A stretch of DNA of 64,000 bases from Microbacterium sp. SORGH_AS_0969 (GTDB lineage: Bacteria; Actinomycetota; Actinomycetes; Actinomycetales; Microbacteriaceae): NCBI RefSeq assembly GCF_030818255.1, contig NZ_JAUTAG010000001.1, forward strand, positions 806,001 to 870,000. Reading direction: 5' to 3'. The notes under the pieces are model-generated. The model saw only the letters and a list, made by a program, of their open reading frames with translations. It made no database searches and was not told the DNA's origin. Position 1 is the first letter of the stretch; each line of letters opens with the position of its first letter. The position numbers and the translations under genes were made by a program. This document shows positions 56,680 to 64,000 of this stretch, in pieces.

Positions 56680-58815
56680 ATGAGGTGGCAGGGGCAGCAA
56701 CTGGGCGTCGACGATACCGCCGCGCTGCCCGGCATGGAGCGGATGGACGGACTCGTCCGCTCGGTGACCACGCCGGAGTTCGCGGGGATGACCTTTCACG
56801 AGGTGCTCTGCAAAAGCGCACTGAACCGCGTGCCCGGCGTCTCGGCGATGCCGTTCGACTGGACGGTGAACCCGTATCGGGGCTGCACGCACGCATGCGC
56901 TTACTGTCTGTCCCCCGAAACGCTGATCCTCCGCGCCGACGGCCGCCACGTCCCGCTGTCCGAGCTTCGCGTCGGCGACGAGATCATCGGAACAGAACAA
57001 GGACCGACGTACCGTCACTACGTCCGCACGACCGTTCTGGCGAAGTGGTCGACGCGCAAGCGCGCGCACCGGGTGACCCTCGCGGACGGTACCGAGATCG
57101 TCGCGAGCGGCGACCACCGGTTCCTCAGCAATCGCGGATGGAAGCATGTGACGGGGGCGATGAGCGGACGCGACCAGCGTCCGCATCTCACCGCGATGAA
57201 CCGACTCCAGGGGTTCGGCACGGGAGCCCGTGCGGGCGCTCCGACCGAGGGCGCGGACTGGAGGCGCGGCTATCTCACGGGCATGGTCCGTGGCGACGGA
57301 ATGCTGTTTCACAAGAGTTATGACGACGGCCGTCGAGTGCGCCACATCCATCGATTCCGGCTCGCACTGGTCGACCGCGAGGCGCTCGAACTCACTCGCG
57401 TCCTCCTCGACGAGATCGAGGTGCCCACGTCGGTGCGACCGTTCGTCGTCCCCCACGGTCGACGACCCATGACGGCACTGCACACCGCCCGACGCGAAGC
57501 CATCGCACGCCTCGAAAATTTCATCGCGATCCCGCAGGACCGTTCGACGGAGTGGCTGGCCGGGTTTCTCGGCGGGATCTTCGACGCCGAGGGCTCGCAC
57601 TCCCGAGGCATCCTCCGCATCTCGAACGCCGATGCGGAGGTTCTCGACCTCATCGACGAGGGGATGCGCGCATTCGATTTCGACGCGGTGAGGGAGCCGC
57701 TTCGTCCCAATGGCGTCACGAGCATCCGACTGAGAGGCGGTCACGCAGCGCGCGATCGGTTCTTCGGCATCGCCCGGCCCGCCATCACCCGCAAGCTCGA
57801 TCTGATCGGCGGGGCCGTCAAGACCAGTTCAAACCTCCGGATCACCTCGATCGACGACCTCGGGCACGAGATCGACATGATCGACATCACGACCGGGACG
57901 GGCGACTTCATCGCGAACGGCGTCGTCAGCCACAACTGCTTCGCCCGCAAGACGCACGAGTACCTCGACCTCGATTACGGCAGCGACTTCGACTCGCAGA
58001 TCGTCGTGAAGGTCAATGTCGCCGACGTGCTGCGCACCGAGTTGCGCCGGGGATCGTGGACCCGCGAGCCGGTCATGCTCGGCACGAACACCGACCCGTA
58101 CCAGCGCGCCGAGGGCCGCTATCGCCTCATGCCCGAGATCATCGGCGCCCTCACCGAGAACCGGACCCCGTTCTCGATCCTCACCAAGGGCACGTTACTG
58201 CGGCGCGATCTGCCGCTCCTGTCGGACGCCGCCCGACAGGTGAAGGTGTCTCTCGCGATGTCTATCGCCGTCTTCGACGACCACCTGCAGGGGTCGATCG
58301 AACCCGGAACCCCCAGCGCTGAGGCGCGACTCGAGACCGTGCGCGCGGCGACCGCGGCGGGCTTCCGCGTCACCGTGTTCCTGATGCCGATCCTGCCGCA
58401 CCTCACCGACTCGATCGACGTGCTCGACGACGCACTGGCCCGCATCCGGGCGGCCGGTGCCGCGCGCGTGGTCTACGGAGCCCTGCACCTCCGCCCCGGC
58501 GCCAAGCAATGGTTCCTCCAGTGGCTCGAACGCGAGCATCCGCACCTCGTGTCGTCGTACCGAGGGCTCTACCCAGGGGTCTCGGTCTCGGCCCCCAAGG
58601 CCTACCGCACATGGCTCGGCAAGCGCATGCGCCCGCTCCTGCGGATGCACCGCCTCGACGGCTGGGACGAAGACGACCACCCCCGCGGGCGACCGCAACC
58701 AGGACTCGCCGCGCGCACGCCGACGACCAGCAGCCTCGGGCCGGTGCGCGGCACCGGGGGCTCGGCATCCGTGAGACCCCGTGTCGCCCCCGCGAGCGAG
58801 CCGACGCTGTTCTGA
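56680..58815 (+). CDS. Rv2578c-family radical SAM protein interrupted by an intein
   Basis: The precursor has 711 residues: an N-extein of 75, an intein of 344 and a C-extein of 292. After removal the 367-residue product reads MRWQGQQLGVDD, NPYRGCTHACAY joined to CFARKTHEYLDLDYG, then VMLGTNTDPYQRAEG and VSLAMSIAVFDD. This is the Rv2578c/SPL-like radical SAM pattern, with the CxxxCxxC cluster motif at residues 69, 73 and 76 of the spliced chain. The third Cys is the first residue after the intein, so the enzyme cannot assemble its iron-sulfur cluster before splicing. I take the ATG at 56680, which matches homologues; an in-frame ATG at 56620 would lie upstream of the LexA-like box. The reaction is unknown; a DNA-damage role is inferred. 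Confidence 0.92.
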   Translation: MRWQGQQLGVDDTAALPGMERMDGLVRSVTTPEFAGMTFHEVLCKSALNRVPGVSAMPFDWTVNPYRGCTHACAYCLSPETLILRADGRHVPLSELRVGDEIIGTEQGPTYRHYVRTTVLAKWSTRKRAHRVTLADGTEIVASGDHRFLSNRGWKHVTGAMSGRDQRPHLTAMNRLQGFGTGARAGAPTEGADWRRGYLTGMVRGDGMLFHKSYDDGRRVRHIHRFRLALVDREALELTRVLLDEIEVPTSVRPFVVPHGRRPMTALHTARREAIARLENFIAIPQDRSTEWLAGFLGGIFDAEGSHSRGILRISNADAEVLDLIDEGMRAFDFDAVREPLRPNGVTSIRLRGGHAARDRFFGIARPAITRKLDLIGGAVKTSSNLRITSIDDLGHEIDMIDITTGTGDFIANGVVSHNCFARKTHEYLDLDYGSDFDSQIVVKVNVADVLRTELRRGSWTREPVMLGTNTDPYQRAEGRYRLMPEIIGALTENRTPFSILTKGTLLRRDLPLLSDAARQVKVSLAMSIAVFDDHLQGSIEPGTPSAEARLETVRAATAAGFRVTVFLMPILPHLTDSIDVLDDALARIRAAGAARVVYGALHLRPGAKQWFLQWLEREHPHLVSSYRGLYPGVSVSAPKAYRTWLGKRMRPLLRMHRLDGWDEDDHPRGRPQPGLAARTPTTSSLGPVRGTGGSASVRPRVAPASEPTLF
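56905..57936 (+). other. Intein with LAGLIDADG homing endonuclease domain
   Basis: The insert is 344 residues. Block A starts at Cys with CLSPETLILRADGRHVPLSE. Block B is ASGDHRFLSNRGWKHV with the His. Two LAGLIDADG-type motifs follow, YLTGMVRGDG and WLAGFLGGIFDAEG, both with the acidic residue. Block F is IDMIDITTGTGDFIANG. Block G ends VVSHN, followed by Cys+1. All splicing residues (Cys1, block B His, terminal Asn, Cys+1) are present, and both endonuclease motifs look intact, so splicing and possibly homing should be active. Confidence 0.93.
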
Positions 58816-58837
58816 GCGCGCGGGACTCCGAACGCAC

Positions 58838-58870
58838 GAGACCCCCGCCGCGGAGAGCGACGGGGGTCTC
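58838..58870. terminator. Bidirectional terminator between the radical SAM and helicase genes
   Basis: GAGACCCCCG and CGGGGGTCTC form a perfect 10-bp stem with a 13-base loop between two convergent stop codons, 23 and 14 bases away. Confidence 0.75.
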
Positions 58871-58883
58871 GGGAACGGCCGGA

Positions 58884-61019
58884 TCAGGACGTGACGTCGG
58901 CCAGCTGGCGACCCGAGATCTCTTCGATCAGGTCGTCACCGAGTTGCGCCGGCTCGAAGGGGGCGTCGATCTCGGCGCGGTCGAGCAGCTCGGTCATCCG
59001 TCGCTGACGCTGACGCGTGATGAGGGTCACGACGGTGCCGCTGCGACCGGCGCGGCCGGTACGGCCTGAGCGGTGCAGGTACGTCTTGTACTCGTCGGGC
59101 GCGTCGGCCTGGATGACCAGATCGATGTCGTCGACGTGGATGCCGCGGGCGGCGACGTCGGTGGCGACGAGCACGTTCACGCGACCCGAGGTGAGCTTCT
59201 CGAGGTTGCGCGTGCGCTTCTGCTGGTTCAGGTCGCCGTGCAGGGCGACCGCGGCGATCCCGGCCTCGTCGAACTGCTCCGCGAGCATCTCGGCGTACGC
59301 GCGGGTGCGGGCGAAGACGAGTGTCTTGCCGTCGCGGTCGACGAGCGACCCGAGGATCTCGGCCTTGTCGCGGTGGTCGATCACGAGGACGCGGTGGTCG
59401 ATCGTGCCCGAGTCCTGGTCCTCGCCGGCGACCTCGTACACAGCGGGCTCGACGAGGAACTCGTCGACGAGGGCTGCGACCTCGCGGTCGAGCGTGGCCG
59501 AGAAGAGGAGCTTCTGGCTGCCGTCGGCGGTCGCGCGGAGAATGCGCTGCACGGGCTCGAGGAAGCCGAGCTCGCACATGTGGTCGGCCTCGTCGAGGAC
59601 GGCGATCTGCACGTCGGACAGGTCGAGCTTGCCCTGGTTGAGCAGGTCCTCGATGCGGCCCGGCGTGCCGATGACGATGTCGACACCCTTCTTCAGGGCG
59701 CCCACCTGACGAGCCTGCGGCACGCCGCCGTAGATCTGCGTGGTGAACAGGCCCACGCTGCGCGCGATGACCTGGACCGTGCGGTCGATCTGCAGCGCGA
59801 GCTCACGGGTCGGAGCGAGGATGAGCGCCTTCGGCGCGCGGCCGAACTCGCGGCGCTTGCTCGCCTGCGCGCGCAGGATGCTCTCGACGAGCGGGGCTCC
59901 GAAGGCGATGGTCTTGCCCGAGCCGGTGCGGCCGCGGGCGAGGACGTCACGGCCCTCCAGGATCGGCTTCACCGTGGCGGCCTGGATCGGGAAGGGGCTC
60001 GCCGCACCGAGACCGGCGAGCGCGCGGACGATGTTGTCGCCGAGTCCGAGGTCGGCGAAGCCGGCGTCGGTCACGGTCGCGGCGTCGACGGCCTCGGCCT
60101 GCAGACGCTCGTGGACGACGTCGACGCGCTGCTCGTGCTCGGCGGAGCGCTTCGGGGTGGCGCTCCAATCGCTGCGGCTCGGGCCGTCCGTGCGTCGGGG
60201 ACGGTCGTCGAACGAACGCTGCGGGCGGTCACTGCGGTCGAACGAGCGCGAGGGGCGGTCGTCGAAGGAACGACGGGGACGCTCGTCACGATCGAACGAA
60301 CGGGCGGGTCGATCGCTGCGGTCGAAGGAACGGGCCGAACGCTCACCGGCATCGCGACGGGGACGCTCGTCACGATCGAACGAACGCGCGGGACGGTCGT
60401 TCCGGTCGAACGAGCGCGCCGGGCGGTCGTCGAACGAGCGACGCGGACGCTCGTCGCGGTCGAAGGAGCGTGCGGGACGGTCGTTACGGTCGAACGAACG
60501 GGCCGGACGCTCACCGGCGTCACGACGAGGACGCTCGTCACGGTCGAAGGACCGGGCCGGGCGGTCGCTGCGGTCGAACGACCGGGCGGGACGCTCGCCG
60601 GCATCACGACGAGGACGGTCGTCACGGTCGAACGAACGCGCGGGACGGTCGAACGAGCGAGACGGGCGATCCCCGAAGTCACGACGCGGGCGGTCGTCGA
60701 ACGAACGCGCCGGACGCTCGTCGCGGCGGCCGGCCGTGGCATCCCGATCCGAACGACCGAAGCGGTCGTCACGAGCAGAGTGACGGATGCTGCGGGCCTC
60801 GTCGCGACCGGCGCGGTCGGACGCGCTCCAACGGCGCTTGTCGGAAGCGGCCTCGGCCTCGGGGCGGTAGCCGCGGTGGTTCGGGCTCTTGCTGCCGGGC
60901 TTGGCGGGCGCGTCGGTGCCGGGGCGGCGCTTGCGGTCCTGGAACGAGGTCTTCGCGCCGTAGCGCGGCTCGAAGTTCTTGGCGGCGCGGCCGCCGGCGG
61001 GCTTCTTGCTCTTGGGCAT
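58884..61019 (-). CDS. DEAD-box RNA helicase with long repetitive N-terminal tail
   Basis: A 711-residue helicase. Residues 1-285 are disordered and basic. The region from about 100 to 280 is a set of near-repeats built from RPARSFDRDERPRR followed by DAGE or SFDD. The helicase core follows: RGRTGSGKT (Walker A), PTRELALQ, DEADHMCELGF (motif II), SAT and HRSGRTGRAG. Such Arg/Asp tails bind RNA and favour condensates. The ATG at 61019 follows AGGAAG and gives MPKSKKPAGG. It is the mirror case of the helicase at 3134-4681, whose tail is C-terminal. Repeat number is probably variable between strains. Confidence 0.92.
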   Translation of the reverse strand: MPKSKKPAGGRAAKNFEPRYGAKTSFQDRKRRPGTDAPAKPGSKSPNHRGYRPEAEAASDKRRWSASDRAGRDEARSIRHSARDDRFGRSDRDATAGRRDERPARSFDDRPRRDFGDRPSRSFDRPARSFDRDDRPRRDAGERPARSFDRSDRPARSFDRDERPRRDAGERPARSFDRNDRPARSFDRDERPRRSFDDRPARSFDRNDRPARSFDRDERPRRDAGERSARSFDRSDRPARSFDRDERPRRSFDDRPSRSFDRSDRPQRSFDDRPRRTDGPSRSDWSATPKRSAEHEQRVDVVHERLQAEAVDAATVTDAGFADLGLGDNIVRALAGLGAASPFPIQAATVKPILEGRDVLARGRTGSGKTIAFGAPLVESILRAQASKRREFGRAPKALILAPTRELALQIDRTVQVIARSVGLFTTQIYGGVPQARQVGALKKGVDIVIGTPGRIEDLLNQGKLDLSDVQIAVLDEADHMCELGFLEPVQRILRATADGSQKLLFSATLDREVAALVDEFLVEPAVYEVAGEDQDSGTIDHRVLVIDHRDKAEILGSLVDRDGKTLVFARTRAYAEMLAEQFDEAGIAAVALHGDLNQQKRTRNLEKLTSGRVNVLVATDVAARGIHVDDIDLVIQADAPDEYKTYLHRSGRTGRAGRSGTVVTLITRQRQRRMTELLDRAEIDAPFEPAQLGDDLIEEISGRQLADVTS

Positions 61020-61289
61020 GGGGGACTTCCTGGGTTCTGTTCGCGCGAAACAGCTGCACCGCTCGTGGCGGTGCGAAACCCGGAACGTCGTCGGCCGGGG
61101 GCCATTCACTGATGATGGTCGAGGCCGCGATCGCGTCCTGTCCATCGGCCCCTTGGACTCACAAACCCATCCGCGCATCACACGCGGTGTCCAGAGCCGA
61201 CCCGCCTACGTTACAGGTCGCGCCTGGGAATGGCATCCATGTCCCCATTCGCGCGAACTCACCTCCGCGAACCCGTGACCGCCGCATCC

Positions 61290-61413
61290 ATGTCCCACTT
61301 TGTGCTGGTTTGCCGCCCATGTCTCGCACAATGTGGGACACGCTCCTTGACGTCCCGCACACATGTCCCGAATTGTGCAGGTTCGACAGCCCGAAACCGC
61401 ACAAATTGGGACA
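61290..61413. repeat. Two tandem TGTCCC hairpins upstream of the ABM-domain gene
   Basis: The first pairs TGTCCCACTTTGTGC (61290) with GCACAATGTGGGACA (ends 61339). The second pairs ATGTCCCGAATTGTGC (about 61362) with GCACAAATTGGGACAT (ends about 61413). They lie in the 61020-61458 gene-free gap between divergent genes, together with an earlier CATGTCCCCATTCG word near 61239. The pair is related to 41938-42025 in its ATGTCCCA ends. In a divergent region they are unlikely to be simple terminators. Confidence 0.65.
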
Positions 61414-61458
61414 TCCCATCGACCCCGGCCGAGCCCCCGTCTGCACGAAGATGGACGC

Positions 61459-62082
61459 ATGGCAGACACCGACGCCCACCCCATCACGGTGGCGATCGAG
61501 CGGCGCATCGACCCGACGCGCACCGCCGAAGCGACCTCCTGGATGCAGGCCGGCACCGACCTCGCGACCGCTTTCCCGGGCTTCCTCGGCTCGGGGTGGG
61601 TGCGCGCGGGCGAAGACAGCGACCTCTGGTACATGCTGTACCGCTTCCGCGACATCACGACGCTCGAGGGGTGGGAGACCTCGACACAGCGCCAGTGGTG
61701 GCTCGACTCGGGGCGGCCGTTCGCTCGCGAGGAGCGCGTCGAGCGCCGCACCGGCATCGAGGGCTGGTTCGACGCTTCCTTCGGATCGGTCCTTCACCCG
61801 ACGGATGCCACCACCTCCCCCGTGCAACAGCCGGTGCCGGCGGCTCCCCCGCGCTGGAAGCAAGCCGTGACGATCTGGGTGGGCTTCTTCCCCACCAACC
61901 TGCTCGCATCGTGGCTGCTGGGCTTCATCCCGGGGTTCGCCGAGATCCCCCTCGTCGTGCGCGTGCTGGCCACGACCCTCATGCTCACCCCCGTCATGAC
62001 CTACGCGGTGCTCCCGTGGGTCACCCGACTGCTGCGGCCGTGGCTGCAGCGTCCGCCCCGTACGCGAAAGGCTTCGTCATGA
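61459..62082 (+). CDS. ABM-domain protein with C-terminal membrane helices
   Basis: A 207-residue protein. The first 100 residues form an antibiotic-biosynthesis-monooxygenase (dimeric ferredoxin-like) domain with VAIERRIDPTRTAEATSWMQ, FPGFLGSGWVRAGED and WYMLYRFRDITTLEGWE. After a Thr/Pro linker come two predicted helices (about 130-155 and 160-182, AVTIWVGFFPTNLLASWLLG). This fusion of a soluble ABM domain to a membrane hairpin is found in Actinobacteria but has no known function that I recall. ATGA overlap couples it to the epimerase gene. Confidence 0.82.
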   Translation: MADTDAHPITVAIERRIDPTRTAEATSWMQAGTDLATAFPGFLGSGWVRAGEDSDLWYMLYRFRDITTLEGWETSTQRQWWLDSGRPFAREERVERRTGIEGWFDASFGSVLHPTDATTSPVQQPVPAAPPRWKQAVTIWVGFFPTNLLASWLLGFIPGFAEIPLVVRVLATTLMLTPVMTYAVLPWVTRLLRPWLQRPPRTRKASS

Positions 62083-62984
62083 CCGCTGACCCGACCGGAC
62101 ACCGCTTCCGCCTCCGCGGAGCGCACTCCTCCGCCGAGATCACCCAGGTGGGCGCCGCCCTCCGGGCCCTGACCGTCGGCGGCGTCGACCTCGTGCCGCC
62201 CTATCCTGACGATCAGCCGACGCCCGCGGCATCCGGTGTCGTCCTCGTTCCGTGGCCGAACCGCATCCGTGACGGCAAGTACTCCTTCGAGGGCGCAGAG
62301 CTGCAGCTCGCGATCAGCGAGCCGAAGTTCGGCAACGCCAGCCACGGACTGCTGCGATTCGGCACGTACCAGCCGATCGAGCACACCGACGAGCGACTCG
62401 TCCTCGGTGCCGACGTGGTGCCGCAGACGGGCTACCCGTTCCACCTGCGAACGCGCGTGACGTACACGCTGCTGGACGACGGACTGCACGTCGCTCACCG
62501 CATCGAGAACGTCGGCGCCAAGACCGCCCCTGTCGCCCTCGGCGTGCATCCGTACCTGCAGATCAGCGGGGTCGAGACCGCCGACCTGGTCATCCGGTCG
62601 ACCGGGACGACCACGCTCGTGCTGGACGAGCGCAACATCCCGATCGACGAGGTGCCCGTCGACGCCGACACCGACCTGCGTGATGGTCGGCGCCTCGGGG
62701 ACGCCTCACTCGACAACGGGTACCGGGGTCTGGAGAGGGATGCCGACGGTCGGGCCGTGCACACACTCACCGCCCCCGACGGTCGCGTCCTGCAGTTGTG
62801 GCAGGACGCCGGATTCGGGTGGGCGCAGGTGTTCACGACCGATCGCTATCCCGGGCAGCCGCTCGCCGTGGCGATCGAGCCGATGACCGCACCCGCGAAC
62901 GCCTTCGCCTCCGGAATTGACGTGCACGCATTGGCACCGAATGCCATTCTCACGCGGGAGTGGGGTATTCGTTTTAGCGCATAA
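62079..62984 (+). CDS. Aldose 1-epimerase (mutarotase) family protein
   Basis: A 301-residue GalM-like protein. It has VPWPNRIRDGKYSFEG, the catalytic His in NASHGLLRFG, the second His in LGVHPYLQI and the Glu in AIEPMTAPANAF. The family interconverts alpha and beta anomers of aldoses in the cytosol. The ATG at 62079 overlaps the ABM gene stop. The 3' end (GTATTCGTTTTAGCGC) is more AT-rich than the rest, and a textbook terminator follows. Confidence 0.92.
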   Translation: MTADPTGHRFRLRGAHSSAEITQVGAALRALTVGGVDLVPPYPDDQPTPAASGVVLVPWPNRIRDGKYSFEGAELQLAISEPKFGNASHGLLRFGTYQPIEHTDERLVLGADVVPQTGYPFHLRTRVTYTLLDDGLHVAHRIENVGAKTAPVALGVHPYLQISGVETADLVIRSTGTTTLVLDERNIPIDEVPVDADTDLRDGRRLGDASLDNGYRGLERDADGRAVHTLTAPDGRVLQLWQDAGFGWAQVFTTDRYPGQPLAVAIEPMTAPANAFASGIDVHALAPNAILTREWGIRFSA

Positions 62985-62990
62985 CAAATC

Positions 62991-63021
62991 AATATGTCCC
63001 CCTTTTGGGGGACATATTTTT
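62991..63021. terminator. Intrinsic terminator with T-tract after the epimerase gene
   Basis: AATATGTCCCCC, loop TTTT, GGGGGACATATT, then TTT: a perfect 12-bp stem with a T-tract, the clearest rho-independent terminator in the window. Its ATGTCCC arm echoes the hairpins at 41938 and 61290. Confidence 0.9.
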
Positions 63022-63219
63022 CCCTTACGACCTGGGGTATTTCTTCGCAAGACATTTCCTCTGGAGGCGACAGAAAAGTTAGCATTCTGCTGACGGTCTC
63101 CGTCGACGCCGGGGACCGAAGGCATTCGATTCTCGGCTTTACCCGATTAGCCGACGGGGGCCGAGGGTCTCGCGGTGCTGGGGGGCTCTCGGTCCACGCC
63201 TCAGGGAAAGTGCCCGAAA

Positions 63220-64000
63220 ATGAGCCTCGCGGTCCGATCAACCGTTTCCTCCCCCTCCTTGCGCATCACCCCCCGTGAGGTGCTCACGGCGTCGCGCTCT
63301 CTGGCGCGGCGCGCGAGCACCCTCTCGACGATGCACCTGGCGGCGGTGGTCCTGGTCGTGCTCGTGGGCGGCATCCTGGCCTCGATCGTCACCACGACCG
63401 ATCCGCTGTGGTGGCAGCTGCACTTCAGCCAGCTCGGGACCTTCCACGATGTGTCGGGCACCTTCTTCAACACCACGCTCAAGGTCGGGGGTGCTCTCGT
63501 CGTCGTCTACGCCTTCCGAGTCCGCCGCGACCTTCGTCGGCTCGGTTCACGCGCGGGTCGCCGCGGAGCCGCGACGGTGGCGCTGATCTGCCTCTCGGTG
63601 ATCGGTGTCAACCTCGCGCTCGTGGGCTGCGTTCCCCTGAACACGAACAAGGATCTGCACGACAAGGTCGCCGGCATGATGGTCCTCGGCTTCGCCGCCC
63701 TGCTCATCACCACGCCCGTGCTGCTGCACCGTCTGCACCGGCGCCTGGCGATCTCGACCGCCCTCGTGTTCGTGTTCCTGTTCGCCGGCGCCTGGCTGTT
63801 CGTCACCGCGACGATCAACCTCGCGCTGTTCGAGGTGATCGCGTTCGCGGCGATGTTCGGGTGGTCCGGCGTCTTCACGCACGCTCTCGCTCAGGCCGGC
63901 GCCGTTCCCCCCACGACGGGCGCCGACGTCGCCGCGCGTCGCTCGGCTTCCGCCGGCGCTCCGGTCGTCGCCGTCGGGCGGACCCTCACGCTGCGCTGGT
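63220..64000 (+). CDS. DUF998-like membrane protein (truncated by window edge)
   Basis: The frame starting at ATG 63220 (AGGGAAAG ten bases upstream) is open to the window end and gives 260 residues. After a polar start come helices at about 45-63 (LAAVVLVVLVGGILASIV), 87-102, 124-142, 156-172, 180-198 and 202-218. The loop QLHFSQLGTFHDVSGTFFNTTLK is typical of DUF998-like proteins, as I recall. The last visible part, from about 220, is a polar Ala/Val-rich region. The C-terminus and any further domain lie outside the window. The upstream stretch 63022-63219 has no gene. Confidence 0.7.
   Translation, partial: MSLAVRSTVSSPSLRITPREVLTASRSLARRASTLSTMHLAAVVLVVLVGGILASIVTTTDPLWWQLHFSQLGTFHDVSGTFFNTTLKVGGALVVVYAFRVRRDLRRLGSRAGRRGAATVALICLSVIGVNLALVGCVPLNTNKDLHDKVAGMMVLGFAALLITTPVLLHRLHRRLAISTALVFVFLFAGAWLFVTATINLALFEVIAFAAMFGWSGVFTHALAQAGAVPPTTGADVAARRSASAGAPVVAVGRTLTLRW

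Noticed and set aside
1..64000. tRNA, rRNA or replication origin
   Set aside because: No cloverleaf with a TTCGAATC-type T-arm in context, no rRNA stretch and no DnaA-box cluster were seen. Reading by eye could miss a diverged small RNA.

Overview
The window is chromosomal DNA from a high-GC actinobacterium, most probably a Microbacterium or close Microbacteriaceae relative. The signs are GC-rich third codon positions, many GTG starts, dense ATGA/GTGA overlaps between consecutive genes, the frequent GGATGCC/GGCATCC words, and gene families typical of Actinobacteria (Rv2578c-type radical SAM protein, YkoE/D/C vitamin uptake system, LytR-CpsA-Psr protein). I see no rRNA, tRNA, CRISPR array, transposase, integrase or phage gene. 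Assignment to genus is inference.

Layout. 1-5.8 kb holds a truncated gene end, a short UvrA-like ABC ATPase, a repeat block, a DEAD-box helicase, a 50-residue membrane protein and a Tag-type DNA glycosylase. 5.97-34.3 kb is a large carbohydrate-use island. On the minus strand are a sugar ABC importer (binding lipoprotein and two permeases, no ATPase), a DUF6259-like protein, a GH2 beta-mannosidase-like enzyme, a PepE-like peptidase and the remnant of a second binding protein. On the plus strand are a DUF3863-like protein coupled to a GH78 alpha-L-rhamnosidase. Next comes an SDR divergent from an RpiR regulator, which is followed by a 2-hydroxyacid dehydrogenase and a PTE-family lactonase. A tightly coupled six-gene operon then encodes a cupin phosphoglucose isomerase, a DERA-like aldolase, an AroE-like dehydrogenase, an FGGY kinase, an SDR and a KDPG-type aldolase. 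A large secreted glycosidase closes the island. A dyad GTAG-N5-CTAC recurs before most transcription units of the island, including the RpiR gene, and is probably the shared operator. The set looks like a regulon for cutting a rhamnose-containing glycan outside the cell, importing fragments, and degrading an unusual sugar or sugar acid by a route I cannot match to a described pathway.

34.5-46.4 kb holds an acyl-CoA oxidase, RecQ, a sodium:solute symporter with a small partner, a small Cys protein, a CGNR zinc-finger protein, and a LytS/LytTR two-component pair next to YbdD and CstA. This last group resembles a pyruvate/acetate scavenging locus. 46.9-51.7 kb holds a GNAT-like protein, a pirin and a YkoE/YkoD/YkoC ECF importer whose double ATPase gene carries an apparent +1 frameshift. 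51.7-64 kb holds an LCP protein, a VanY-type carboxypeptidase, an AAA+ ATPase, a membrane protein, an Rv2578c-type radical SAM protein interrupted by an intein at an iron-sulfur cysteine and preceded by a LexA-box-like site, a second DEAD-box helicase with a long repetitive N-terminus, a membrane-anchored ABM-domain protein, an aldose 1-epimerase and a truncated DUF998-like membrane protein.

The intergenic DNA is unusually rich in palindromes. There are three multi-copy repeat families (153-bp/84-bp units, GTTTATGCG units, CTTCGACA...TGTCGAAG units) and several long hairpins with arms of about 20 bp.
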